DNA of 9,034 nt from Balneola sp. (GCA_002730655.1 PCAT01000097.1:1-9034), one strand, 5' to 3'; positions 1-5,155 are shown, counted from the first letter of the stretch. Numbers and translations are program-made. The notes: generated by a model from the letters alone, not told the origin.

Positions 1-179
1 ATTTACCTTTTAAAACACCTGAATATTTTGATTCTCAATATTTAATACATTTTGATAGTTTAGCTGCTATGGCAGATGGACAATATAGTGTATCTCAGCC
101 TCCAGAGAGAGATCACTTTGAGGGACTTGGGTTTGAGGTTTGGAATAATAAAGCTTTTACTGTATATTTTAAATGGTAA
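1..179 (+). CDS. C-terminal fragment of an unrecognised protein (5' end outside window)
   Basis: An open frame enters from the left edge (first complete codon at 3) and ends with TAA at 177-179, giving the last 58 residues of a protein. The fragment contains LPFKTPEYFDSQYLIHF near its start and ends in AFTVYFKW. No family is recognised and no membrane segment or metal-binding motif is visible. Codon use is AT-rich, like the flanking genes and unlike the block at 1976-6185. It is convergent with the broken glycosyltransferase, whose stop codon lies one base away (181). It could instead be a chance frame, but 58 stop-free codons in such AT-rich DNA and the clean convergent junction argue for a real gene end. 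Confidence 0.55.
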   Translation, partial: LPFKTPEYFDSQYLIHFDSLAAMADGQYSVSQPPERDHFEGLGFEVWNNKAFTVYFKW

Positions 180-180
180 A

Positions 181-1107
181 TTATCTTAAATATTTATTTC
201 TTTGTTCACACCATCCTCCTACCCACTGACCACTAAATAAATGTTGTATCCATTCTTTATGAAAAATATCATGCGGCATTATTACTATATTTGATATACA
301 ATTAAATTGATAAATATGTAGATTTTGTTCCCATCCGGAATCTTTATCTATTCTTGTAACAGTTAAATCTTCTCCATTTAATGTATAAGAAAAAGTATCT
401 GGAAATTTATGTATAAATGTTAATTCTTTATTATGATGTATTTTATTTTTTAAATTTATTGTTTTACTATTATTTACACTTGATCCTATATTTATTTTTC
501 TATATCCAACACCAAATCGTGTTAAGTTAGATGGACGAGAACCAAAGTTTTTTTCATAATTATTTAATATGTAAATTTAAATATCTAAAAATTCCATCTG
601 TAAATACTGCTGGTTCCGTTAGATAATGAATTATATGTTCTCCTTTTATATTTTTACAATCTCTAATTCTTTGTACAGATAAATCAATTATTGATTTTAA
701 TACTGGAGAGTTCGGAGGAGCTGCAAAAATCCAATTACAAAAATGTGTATCATTTTCTGGAACCATAACTAAATATTGATTATTAAAATTTGTAAGAAAA
801 TTTGGATTTACTTTTAATACTGTATCTGCATCATGATATATTCCTCCATACTTATATATTATACAAATATTATACAATATCTCCATAGGTCTGCTTTTAT
901 TACATTTAATGGTAATTTATCATAAGCATCTTTTATTTCTGGGAAATAATGTAGCATAAATTTATCACAAAGATAATTATCATAAAAATAATAACTGAAT
1001 CCTTTATTATGTCATCCACTCCAAGAATTATGTGCTTTTCTTAATTCTTTATTTTTGAAGATAAAATCTAAAGATTTATGTGTTTTAAAAATATTTTTTG
1101 GAATCAT
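181..1107 (-). pseudogene. Broken OCH1-like / sugar-binding DXD glycosyltransferase
   Basis: The intact ancestor would be a family-32-type (OCH1-like) glycosyltransferase that transfers a sugar from a nucleotide-sugar donor. Reading from ATG at 1107, the first frame begins MIPKNIFKTHKSLDF and continues ...ADLWRYCII, the usual start of this family. The next segment (867 down to 560) has KYGGIYHDADT with the DXD metal/donor motif, then NWIFAAPPNSPVL. The last segment (576 down to the TAA at 181-183) includes GSRPSNLTRFGVGYRK and ends in WCEQRNKYLR. Three lesions separate the parts: TGA at codon 32 (1012-1014; a Trp is likely in SWSGW), an 11-bp tandem duplication at 856-877, and one extra nucleotide between about 562 and 579. 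Removing the 11 bp and 1 nt leaves 915 nt, an exact 304-residue frame apart from the TGA. Only the middle piece (560-886) is a sizeable ATG-started frame. It is probably non-functional; assembly error is the alternative, but it explains the precise duplication poorly. Confidence 0.85.
856..877. repeat. 11-bp perfect tandem duplication inside the glycosyltransferase
   Basis: The 11-mer ATATTATACAA occurs twice in a row (856-866 and 867-877). Deleting one copy joins WRYCII directly to YKYGGIYHDAD, the expected family sequence. The second copy is therefore the frameshifting event, probably replication slippage. Confidence 0.9.
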
Positions 1108-1272
1108 ATATATTATTTAATATAAATGATTTATTCTTAAATATCATATAAATGCAAAATATACAATCTAACTTGTCAATTAAATTTATAAAATCTCGAT
1201 ATTCAAGTATTACTTTCTAGTACTAATATAAAATTCGATGCTTCCAAAGAAAAACACATTTATATATATTAT
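1108..1272. other. AT-rich intergenic spacer, no gene seen
   Basis: This 165-bp stretch is extremely AT-rich. It lies upstream of the broken glycosyltransferase and downstream of the next minus-strand gene. No clean AAAATTGAAAT promoter core is present; the nearest resemblance, TTTAATTGACA on the minus strand near 1180, is weak. The glycosyltransferase may use a different, AT-only promoter or have lost its own. Confidence 0.5.
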
Positions 1273-1632
1273 TTAAAAAGCAGTTCTTGGAGGAGCAAAA
1301 CTTAAAATTCCAGGATTATCAGCTGTTGGTAAATATGTTAATCCTGGTCCTCTATTTGTAGATCTAAATATAAACAGATAGTTTGGTCTATGAGCATTTG
1401 CTGCAACTTGAGTAGCACCACTAGATCCGGGTGCAACCATAAAACCTGTACCACTAGGAGGTGCACCTCCTTTTTTATCTCCACCAAAATATGCTTTTCT
1501 AACTAACTTACCTTTATAATCTAAAATATAACCTTGAGGAATGATACCATTAGTATCTCCTGTTCCACTAAATAAGACTCTACGAGCAACGGCAGAACGT
1601 CCATTATGACTTCTATAAGAATTACGAGGCAT
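1273..1632 (-). CDS. Unrecognised 119-aa Gly/Pro-rich protein
   Basis: A complete frame runs from ATG (1632) to TAA (1273-1275) and encodes MPRNSYRSHNGRSAVARR... to ...ILSFAPPRTAF. The N-terminal 20 residues are basic. The centre is rich in glycine and alanine (GGDKKGGAPPSGTGFMVAPG) and is followed by ANAHRPNYLFIFRSTNRGPG. There is no signal peptide, membrane helix or coiled coil. The composition, low in acidic residues and rich in Gly, Ala and aromatics, would suit a small virion or matrix protein, but that is a guess. The region upstream is almost pure A/T (ATATAATTATAATATAAT just before the ATG) and lacks the AAAATTGA core, so the gene probably belongs to a later expression class than the 1976-6185 block. 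Codon use is AT-rich. Confidence 0.75.
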   Translation of the reverse strand: MPRNSYRSHNGRSAVARRVLFSGTGDTNGIIPQGYILDYKGKLVRKAYFGGDKKGGAPPSGTGFMVAPGSSGATQVAANAHRPNYLFIFRSTNRGPGLTYLPTADNPGILSFAPPRTAF

Positions 1633-1793
1633 TATATTATAATTATATATTATTTTATGGGAGAGATTTTATAGGTGCAAATAAATTAATTGTGGTTATC
1701 CTAAATAGTTCCTTATATATTTAACACGAGACCTTAAGTGATATGCAAAATTCTATGTATAAAAAAAAAAGGTATGTTATTTAATACTGGCCC

Positions 1794-1836
1794 ATCTTGG
1801 TCTCTCCTTGGATCTAACCAAGAGTCACACCAAGAT
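1794..1836. other. Strong imperfect hairpin / possible structured RNA element
   Basis: ATCTTGGT (1794-1801) pairs perfectly with ACCAAGAT (1829-1836). Inside it CTTGG (1807-1811) pairs with CCAAG (1818-1822) around a six-base loop, with a possible CTCT/AGAG extension. A T-run follows on the + strand (1836-1840). No + strand gene ends here, so it may be a structural element, a 3' end of an unannotated transcript, or an island-boundary feature. Confidence 0.55.
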
Positions 1837-1875
1837 TTTTACCCTCACTATTACGGGACAACCCTAATACTATCA

Positions 1876-1932
1876 AACCGGAAATGAGTGACAAAACTGG
1901 AATTGAGTAACAAAACCTGAAATGAGAAAAAA
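1876..1932. repeat. 19-bp tandem repeat array, left copy
   Basis: There are three units of 19 bp at 1876-1894, 1895-1913 and 1914-1932. The consensus is about AACYGGAAATGAGTGACAA, and the third unit degenerates into an A-run. The same unit with the same period and orientation recurs at 6405-6442, on the other side of the GC-richer gene block. Confidence 0.85.
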
Positions 1933-1951
1933 GACCACCCTTAAGGTGATC
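1927..1951 (-). terminator. 3' hairpin + T-tract of the microprotein gene
   Basis: On the minus strand, GATCACC pairs with GGTGGTC (7 bp, one G-U) around a five-base loop and runs directly into six T. It lies 25 nt past the stop codon of the 45-aa gene. Hairpins of this kind mark mRNA 3' ends in mimivirus-like viruses. Confidence 0.6.
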
Positions 1952-1975
1952 TAATCACTCTACTCTACTCTTCTC

Positions 1976-2113
1976 TTAACTCCTATCCTCCTCTGCTTTG
2001 CGACGCCTCTCTGCGTATGCATCAGCACAAGCTTGGCATTTGTCAAGAAAGTGGTGTGCACACCCAATGAATGCGAAGTACAGAGGAACACCGATCCAAG
2101 CTGCCCAACTCAT
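1976..2113 (-). CDS. 45-aa single-pass membrane microprotein
   Basis: ATG at 2111-2113 and TAA at 1976-1978 encode 45 residues. Residues 3-22 (WAAWIGVPLYFAFIGCAHHF) are one hydrophobic helix. They are followed by a Cys pair (C26, C29), a second histidine-adjacent segment, and a very charged tail, YAERRRKAEEDRS. Coding is supported by four things: the early-type promoter 36 nt upstream, the hairpin with T-tract downstream, GC-richer codon use matching its neighbours, and a sensible membrane topology. With a positively charged C-terminus it may sit with the tail in the cytosol. No family is recognised. A small viral membrane or host-modulating protein is plausible but unproven. It is the left-most gene of the GC-richer block and points away from HMG-like A. 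Confidence 0.7.
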   Translation of the reverse strand: MSWAAWIGVPLYFAFIGCAHHFLDKCQACADAYAERRRKAEEDRS

Positions 2114-2149
2114 CTTGTAAGATGGGTCCTATCTAGCTAGCTAAAGTGG

Positions 2150-2160
2150 TTTCAATTTTA
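2150..2160 (-). promoter_or_regulatory. Early-type promoter of the microprotein gene
   Basis: The minus strand reads TAAAATTGAAA, the AAAATTGA core of mimivirus-type early promoters. The ATG is 36 nt downstream. It lacks the long A-tract seen at most other copies. Confidence 0.7.
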
Positions 2161-2195
2161 TGAGAGATTCTAAATCTTATCCAATCCAACCAAAC

Positions 2196-2266
2196 GTGAA
2201 AAAAGGCCGCCTCCTAAGAGACGACCTTCTTTCCATGCAATTTTTAGGGGGGTTTTTAGGTTTTTG
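2196..2266. repeat. Inverted repeat, left arm (3' UTR of HMG-like A)
   Basis: These 71 bp are the reverse complement of 3877-3947 with 67 of 71 positions identical. Both arms lie in the 3' untranslated region of an HMG-like gene and include the terminal hairpin. Confidence 0.9.
2199..2226 (-). terminator. 3' hairpin + T-tract of HMG-like A
   Basis: On the minus strand, GGTCGTCTC pairs with GAGGCGGCC (9 bp, two G-U pairs) across a TTAG loop and is followed by six T. HMG-like B has the same hairpin. Confidence 0.7.
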
Positions 2267-2303
2267 CCACACTCACACACTCACATTTGCACTCACATAG
2301 GGC

Positions 2304-2807
2304 TTACTCCGAGTCCTCACCAGAGGTCGCCTTCTCCACCCACTCGGCGCGCTCCTCATCGGAAAGTGCCTTCCAGCGCTGTCCGAGGCACGTCATCACG
2401 TGCTTGGGGTGGAACTTCTCCGGCTCCTCTTCAAGGCCCAGTTCAGCTTGGAGCTCCTCCATGCTCAACTCTTGGAGCTCCTCCTTGGTCTCGGGACGCA
2501 TCGCCTTCATGTAGGCTTGGTATCCCGAAGGCTTGCGAGGCTTCTTCTCAGCACCTTCGTCATCCTTAGCCTTAGCCTTGCCCTTGCCCTTGGGCTCGGA
2601 CTTGGCCTTGGCCTTGGACTCAGACGGCTCCTTCGCGGCCTTCTCCTTCTTAGACACCCTTGCGCTGCCCAAATCGAGCTCAGCAAGGGCTTCCTCCAAG
2701 TCGAAGCCGTACTTCTCCGAGAGCGCCTTGACTGCGTCAGTGGCGTGCTTGTTCAGCATCGTCTTCACGGCGGTCTCGACGGTCTGGTTGATCGCGATGG
2801 TCGACAT
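2304..2807 (-). CDS. HMG-box-like chromatin protein A (167 aa)
   Basis: This is a probable DNA-bending or packaging protein. Residues 1-45 form a helical N-terminal module with ALSEKYGFDLEEALAEL (29-45), shared with the two paralogues downstream. Residues 50-90 are a Lys/Ala linker (KAKAKSEPKGKGKAKAKDD). Residues 89-160 resemble an HMG box: KPSGYQAYMKAM for helix 1, then HVMTCLGQRWKALSDEERAEW with the Trp and LSDEER typical of helix 2-3. The end is acidic (SGEDSE). I chose ATG at 2807 over an upstream in-frame start at 2870. The promoter occupies 2863-2876, and MSTIAINQTVETAV aligns with MASMMINSSVERAV of paralogue B. The gene is divergent from HMG-like B across a 513-bp promoter region. GC-rich codons (Lys mostly AAG) contrast with outer genes. 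The HMG call is by pattern; exact DNA preference is unknown. Confidence 0.85.
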   Translation of the reverse strand: MSTIAINQTVETAVKTMLNKHATDAVKALSEKYGFDLEEALAELDLGSARVSKKEKAAKEPSESKAKAKSEPKGKGKAKAKDDEGAEKKPRKPSGYQAYMKAMRPETKEELQELSMEELQAELGLEEEPEKFHPKHVMTCLGQRWKALSDEERAEWVEKATSGEDSE

Positions 2808-2810
2808 GTT

Positions 2811-2895
2811 TGCTTGTAGCGTTTGTAGATGAGTTGACGTCATACCGTTATCCGGCAGAAAGTATTTCAATTTTTTCGATTTTGCAAAAAGTGAC
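2811..2895. repeat. Inverted repeat, left arm (promoter and leader of HMG-like A)
   Basis: This is the reverse complement of 3231-3315 in an ungapped 85-bp alignment. The 37 bp carrying the promoter are identical, the middle 32 bp have diverged, and the 16 bp next to the leader end (ACAAACGCTACAAGCA) are identical. Confidence 0.85.
2863..2876 (-). promoter_or_regulatory. Early-type promoter of HMG-like A
   Basis: The minus strand reads AAAAAATTGAAATA. It lies 55 nt before the chosen ATG (2807) and inside a 37-bp block shared exactly with the HMG-like B promoter. Confidence 0.8.
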
Positions 2896-2919
2896 TTTCC
2901 AAGGGTTAGGCTTGGATTT

Positions 2920-3000
2920 TTACAAAAAATTACTTCAATTTTTAATCTCTCCCAGATATCTATAACATTATAAAATTTTGCAAAAATTTACTTCAATTTT
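2920..3000 (-). repeat. Degenerate reverse-facing copies of the promoter-like repeat
   Basis: On the minus strand, two copies of AAAATTGAAGTAA followed by a T-run occur 58 bp apart (TTCAA cores near 2936 and 2994). They resemble the TTGAAATAATTTTTTGCAAAA part of the 57-bp units at 3014-3205 but face the other way. Confidence 0.6.
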
Positions 3001-3013
3001 CTTATATAAAAAG

Positions 3014-3205
3014 TTGAAATAATTTTTTGCAAAAGTCCAAAGAATTACGCGCGTATATGTTATCATAAAATTGAAATAATTTTTTGCAAAAGTCCAAAGA
3101 ATTACGTGCGTATATGTTATCATAAAATTGAAATAATTTTCTGCAAAAGTCCAAAGAATTACGTGCGTATATGTTATCATAAAATTGAAATAATTTTCTG
3201 CAAAA
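3014..3205 (+). repeat. 57-bp tandem repeat, 3.4 copies, with promoter-like core
   Basis: Units start at 3014, 3071, 3128 and 3185, and the last is truncated at 3205. Each begins TTGAAATAATTTT, and copies 2-4 are preceded by AAAA, so each junction recreates AAAATTGAAAT. The unit also contains GCAAAAGTCCAAAGAATTAC and a GTATATGTTATCAT segment. The units differ at only a few positions. Confidence 0.9.
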
Positions 3206-3230
3206 AGATCTAGCCTGCATATACCTCTTG

Positions 3231-3315
3231 GTCACTTTTTGCAAAATCGAAAAAATTGAAATACTTTTTGGTCTACATCGGTTATCGTAACCCAAACCAA
3301 CAAACGCTACAAGCA
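3231..3315. repeat. Inverted repeat, right arm (promoter and leader of HMG-like B)
   Basis: This is the partner of 2811-2895. It starts at GTCACTTTTTGCAAAATCGA, includes the promoter, and ends with ACAAACGCTACAAGCA five bases before the ATG. Confidence 0.85.
3251..3262 (+). promoter_or_regulatory. Early-type promoter of HMG-like B
   Basis: AAAAATTGAAAT lies 58 nt upstream of the ATG at 3321, in the 37-bp block identical to the HMG-like A promoter. Confidence 0.8.
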
Positions 3316-3320
3316 GATCA

Positions 3321-3845
3321 ATGGCTTCGATGATGATCAACTCCTCGGTCGAGCGCGCCGTCCTTGTGATGGTTAACCAAGAGCAGGAGCGCATCGTCAA
3401 GGTCCTTGCCGAGAAGTACGGCTTCGACGAGGAAGAGGCTATGAGCTCCTTGGCCGCCATCTCTTCTGTCGAGAAGAAGGAGGTCACGCCAAGGAAGCCC
3501 AAGGAGCCCAAGGAGCCCAAGGAGCCCAAGGAGCCCAAGGGCAAGGCCAAGAAGGAGGACTCCGACGAGCCCAAGCCCAAGAAGGCCAAGACGGGCTACC
3601 TTCTCTTCTGCGACGCTGCTCGTGCCAGCGCTCGGGCCAAGCTTGAGCGTGAGGCTGAGGAGACCGGCGGCGAGAAGGTGATGGCCAAGCACGTCGTCAC
3701 CCTCTTGGCTGCGTGTTGGAAGGATCTCGACGAGGAGGCGCAGGCCGTGTGGAAGGAGCGAGCCCAGGCCATCAAGGAGGGTCGCGGCGATGACCTCGAG
3801 GAGGTGGAAGTCGAGCTCGATGGTGACGACGAGGATGACGAGTAG
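3321..3845 (+). CDS. HMG-box-like chromatin protein B (174 aa)
   Basis: This paralogue of HMG-like A is a probable architectural DNA-binding protein. Residues 1-45 carry the shared module with VLAEKYGFDEEEAMSSL; EKYGFD is at 31-36 in both A and B. Residues 58-76 are a lysine-proline linker built on a KEP tripeptide repeated four times (61-72). Residues 88-150 resemble an HMG box: AKTGYLLFCDAARASARAKL, then HVVTLLAACWKDLDEEAQAV. The last 18 residues are strongly acidic (EVEVELDGDDEDDE), like the acidic tails of eukaryotic HMGB proteins, which modulate DNA and histone contacts. The start at 3321 follows the leader shared with A. The first gene of the four-gene plus-strand run after it begins about 210 nt beyond its stop. 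Codons are GC-rich. Confidence 0.85.
   Translation: MASMMINSSVERAVLVMVNQEQERIVKVLAEKYGFDEEEAMSSLAAISSVEKKEVTPRKPKEPKEPKEPKEPKGKAKKEDSDEPKPKKAKTGYLLFCDAARASARAKLEREAEETGGEKVMAKHVVTLLAACWKDLDEEAQAVWKERAQAIKEGRGDDLEEVEVELDGDDEDDE
3501..3536 (+). repeat. 9-bp in-frame tandem repeat (KEP x4)
   Basis: AAGGAGCCC is repeated four times without a mismatch, encoding (Lys-Glu-Pro)4 in the linker of HMG-like B. The perfect DNA identity points to recent expansion and likely length variation between isolates. Confidence 0.9.
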
Positions 3846-3876
3846 ACTTACCAGCCTGCTGTGTGTGAGTGTGTGA

Positions 3877-3947
3877 CAAAAACCTAGAAAACCCCCTAAA
3901 AATTCCATGGAAAGAAGGTCGTCTCTTAGGAGGCGGCTTTTTTTCAC
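3877..3947. repeat. Inverted repeat, right arm (3' UTR of HMG-like B)
   Basis: This is the reverse complement of 2196-2266, with 4 mismatches in 71. It lies 31 nt after the HMG-like B stop, close to the equivalent distance on the A side. Confidence 0.9.
3917..3944 (+). terminator. 3' hairpin + T-tract of HMG-like B
   Basis: GGTCGTCTC (3917-3925) pairs with GAGGCGGCT (3930-3938) across a TTAG loop, using G-U pairs, and is followed by a run of T to 3944. It is the same element as at 2199-2226. Confidence 0.7.
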
Positions 3948-4007
3948 TTTACTTGTACCCTTAGTTTCGTCCTAAAATTTTCACTTTACTTGTAGAATCA
4001 ACTAATC

Positions 4008-4020
4008 AAAAAATTGAAAT
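4008..4020 (+). promoter_or_regulatory. Early-type promoter of the 98-aa gene
   Basis: AAAAAATTGAAAT lies 38 nt upstream of ATG 4059. A TTG inside the motif (4014) extends the frame but is the promoter, not a start codon. Confidence 0.75.
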
Positions 4021-4058
4021 CCCCAATCCTCCATTCATCTATATCGTCACAGAAGACC

Positions 4059-4355
4059 ATGTTCGCCACTACCGCAACTGTTCCCAAGAACGCTGTCACT
4101 ACTGCTCACCTCTTCAAGGATGAGTTACTTGAACTCTACCAGCTCACTCGTTCAACTTGGCTTACGCCGGTTGATGCACTCACGCCAAGCGATCTACATC
4201 AACTTGCTCACGTTACTCTCGAACTCTTCCCCTGGGTCCAACCGCCAACAAATCAACCTACTGGTTACAACAAGCCTCTAGCCAAGAGGTGGGCAGACTA
4301 TGACGAAGAAGACAACGAGCTTCCGCCGCTTCCTGCTTGTTGGTTCAAGTCTTAA
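4059..4355 (+). CDS. Unrecognised 98-aa protein
   Basis: The frame starts MFATTATVPKNAVTTAHLFK and ends PLPACWFKS. The start is the first ATG after the promoter and has a good context (ACC before ATG). Residues 16-55 look helical (LFKDELLELYQLTRSTWL, then LTPSDLHQLAHVTLELF). The second half is Pro-rich and acidic (PWVQPPTNQPTG, then DYDEEDNELPPLP). No catalytic motif, signal peptide or membrane helix is visible. No family is recognised. The compact helical N-terminus with an acidic tail would suit a small regulatory or adaptor protein, but that is only a guess. It lies between HMG-like B and C on the same strand, each with its own promoter, so the three are separate transcription units rather than an operon. 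Confidence 0.75.
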   Translation: MFATTATVPKNAVTTAHLFKDELLELYQLTRSTWLTPVDALTPSDLHQLAHVTLELFPWVQPPTNQPTGYNKPLAKRWADYDEEDNELPPLPACWFKS

Positions 4356-4384
4356 ATCGCTCATCATCTAGTCAAGACTTAAAG

Positions 4385-4423
4385 GGGAAAGGAGGACTCT
4401 ATTGCAGATTTCTCTTTTTTCCC
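4385..4423 (+). terminator. Possible 3' hairpin of the 98-aa gene
   Basis: GGGAAAGGAGG (4385-4395) can pair with 4413-4423 using three G-U pairs, around a 17-base loop. It lies 29 nt after the stop. It is weaker than the other 3' hairpins and has no T-tract beyond the stem. Confidence 0.35.
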
Positions 4424-4442
4424 GTTAATAGAAACTAGCGGT

Positions 4443-4456
4443 AAAAAAATTGAAAT
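4443..4456 (+). promoter_or_regulatory. Early-type promoter of HMG-like C
   Basis: AAAAAAATTGAAAT lies 55 nt upstream of ATG 4512, close to the spacing in HMG-like A and B. Confidence 0.8.
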
Positions 4457-4511
4457 CTTCTGGTACCATACACATCCTGTGTTCTGGAGAGACTCTACTA
4501 AACTCTAAGTT

Positions 4512-4982
4512 ATGCCTACCATGAAGCAGGTTGATGAGATGATCCAAAAGCTCGCTGATGAGTTCGACTTTAGCGAGAGGGAAGCAAGGGTCTTTCTCAA
4601 TTTGCCTATTGAGGTCAAGGCAACCAAGCGTCCGGCTTCTCAGTCTCCTGAGCCAAAACCTCGCGGTCGCCCTCCTAAGGCTGAGACGTCCGCCGACAAG
4701 CCCGACGAGCCAAAACCTCGCGGTCGTCCCCCTAAGGCTGACACGTCCGCCGACAAGCCCACTGACAAGACTACTACGCCTCGAGGACCATCTGCTTACA
4801 ACCTCTATGTAAAAGCGGAGTCTGCTAAGGTAAAGGCTGATTTGGAGAACTCTGTTTCCGGTGGAAAACTCGAGCGTGGTGCGGTCATGAAGGAACTTGG
4901 TGCTCGTTGGAAGACCATGAGTGATTCCCAGAAGGAGCGCTGGGCCCGCGTGGCGCACCGGGAGCGCGCGAAGTCCAACTAG
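4512..4982 (+). CDS. HMG-box-like protein C with two AT-hooks (156 aa)
   Basis: This is the third paralogue. Residues 1-32 are a shortened version of the shared N-terminal module (KLADEFDFSEREARVFLNL). Residues 47-84 hold a duplicated 19-residue unit, each copy with an AT-hook core PRGRPPK (50-56 and 69-75) that inserts into the minor groove of AT-rich DNA. Residues 90-150 resemble an HMG box: PRGPSAYNLYVKAESAK for helix 1 and VMKELGARWKTMSDSQKERW for helices 2-3, the best match to the canonical pattern of the three. It ends basic (HRERAKSN), without the acidic tail of B. Combining AT-hooks with an HMG box suggests tight minor-groove binding and bending of AT-rich DNA, which is what the viral genome around it is. 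ATG 4512 is used; M4 is an alternative start. Confidence 0.87.
   Translation: MPTMKQVDEMIQKLADEFDFSEREARVFLNLPIEVKATKRPASQSPEPKPRGRPPKAETSADKPDEPKPRGRPPKADTSADKPTDKTTTPRGPSAYNLYVKAESAKVKADLENSVSGGKLERGAVMKELGARWKTMSDSQKERWARVAHRERAKSN
4650..4763 (+). repeat. 57-bp in-frame duplication carrying the AT-hooks
   Basis: Copies at 4650-4706 and 4707-4763 differ at only a few bases and encode EPKPRGRPPKAETSADKPD and EPKPRGRPPKADTSADKPT. A single AT-hook was doubled recently. Confidence 0.92.
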
Positions 4983-5001
4983 GGGGTTGGGTGGTCAGTT
5001 A

Positions 5002-5050
5002 TGATGTTGGTCGCTGATTACCTTATGATTGAGGGAACAGACCAACATCA
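5002..5050. other. Hairpin in the 3' UTR of HMG-like C
   Basis: TGATGTTGGTC (5002-5012) and GACCAACATCA (5040-5050) form a perfect 11-bp stem around a 27-base loop, 19 nt past the stop codon. No T-tract follows, so it is not the terminator. It may be an mRNA-stability or processing structure. Confidence 0.65.
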
Positions 5051-5115
5051 GCTAACATCTGGAAAAGTGCTTAGGAAAACGCTCTTAGACATCTAAATAA
5101 AAATCGAAAATACCA

Positions 5116-5155
5116 AAAAAAAGCATGGAAATTAAGTCATCTCATGGCTTTTTTT
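5116..5155 (+). terminator. 3' hairpin + T-tract of HMG-like C
   Basis: An A-run plus GCATG (5116-5127) pairs with CATGGC plus a T-run (5143-5155), with one bulged G and a 15-base loop. The local sequence CATGGAAA...TCTC...GGCTTTTTTTCA resembles the 3' elements of HMG-like A and B, so all three paralogues seem to have kept a related 3' end. Confidence 0.6.

Larger units (their letters stand above)
1633..1975. other. Gene-free spacer with hairpin and 19-bp repeats
   Basis: No credible frame is present in this 343-bp stretch. It holds an A-tract (1761-1770), a stable hairpin (1794-1836), a three-copy 19-bp tandem repeat (1876-1932) and the 3' hairpin of the neighbouring microprotein gene (1927-1951). 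It marks the switch from AT-rich coding DNA on the left to GC-richer coding DNA on the right. Confidence 0.7.
2808..3320. promoter_or_regulatory. Bidirectional promoter region between HMG-like A and B
   Basis: This 513-bp non-coding divergent region has mirror-image ends: 85-bp arms at 2811-2895 and 3231-3315, each with a promoter box. The centre contains a 57-bp tandem array (3014-3205) on the right and two degenerate reverse-facing copies (about 2920-3000) on the left. Open frames crossing it are artefacts of the repeats. Confidence 0.75.

Noticed and set aside
1876..1932. CRISPR-like array
   Set aside because: Units of 19 bp are directly adjacent with no spacers, so this is a simple tandem repeat.
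2264..2832. Plus-strand Leu- and Ser-rich frames over HMG-like A
   Set aside because: They are antisense shadows of GC-rich codons; HMG-like A has the promoter, terminator and paralogues.
2808..2870. N-terminal extension of HMG-like A from ATG 2870
   Set aside because: It would start inside the promoter motif and break the alignment with HMG-like B.
3014..3205. CRISPR-like array in the 57-bp repeat
   Set aside because: The whole unit, not just a portion, is repeated; there are no unique spacers and no cas genes.
2968..3589. Minus-strand frames with repeated YNFMITYTHVILWTFAKN-like units
   Set aside because: The repeats simply translate the 57-bp non-coding promoter array; no promoter or conserved motif supports a protein.
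3318..3947. 209-residue minus-strand open frame over HMG-like B
   Set aside because: It is antisense to a gene with promoter, leader and paralogues. Its Leu/Gly-rich repeats are the mirror of Lys/Glu/Pro codons.
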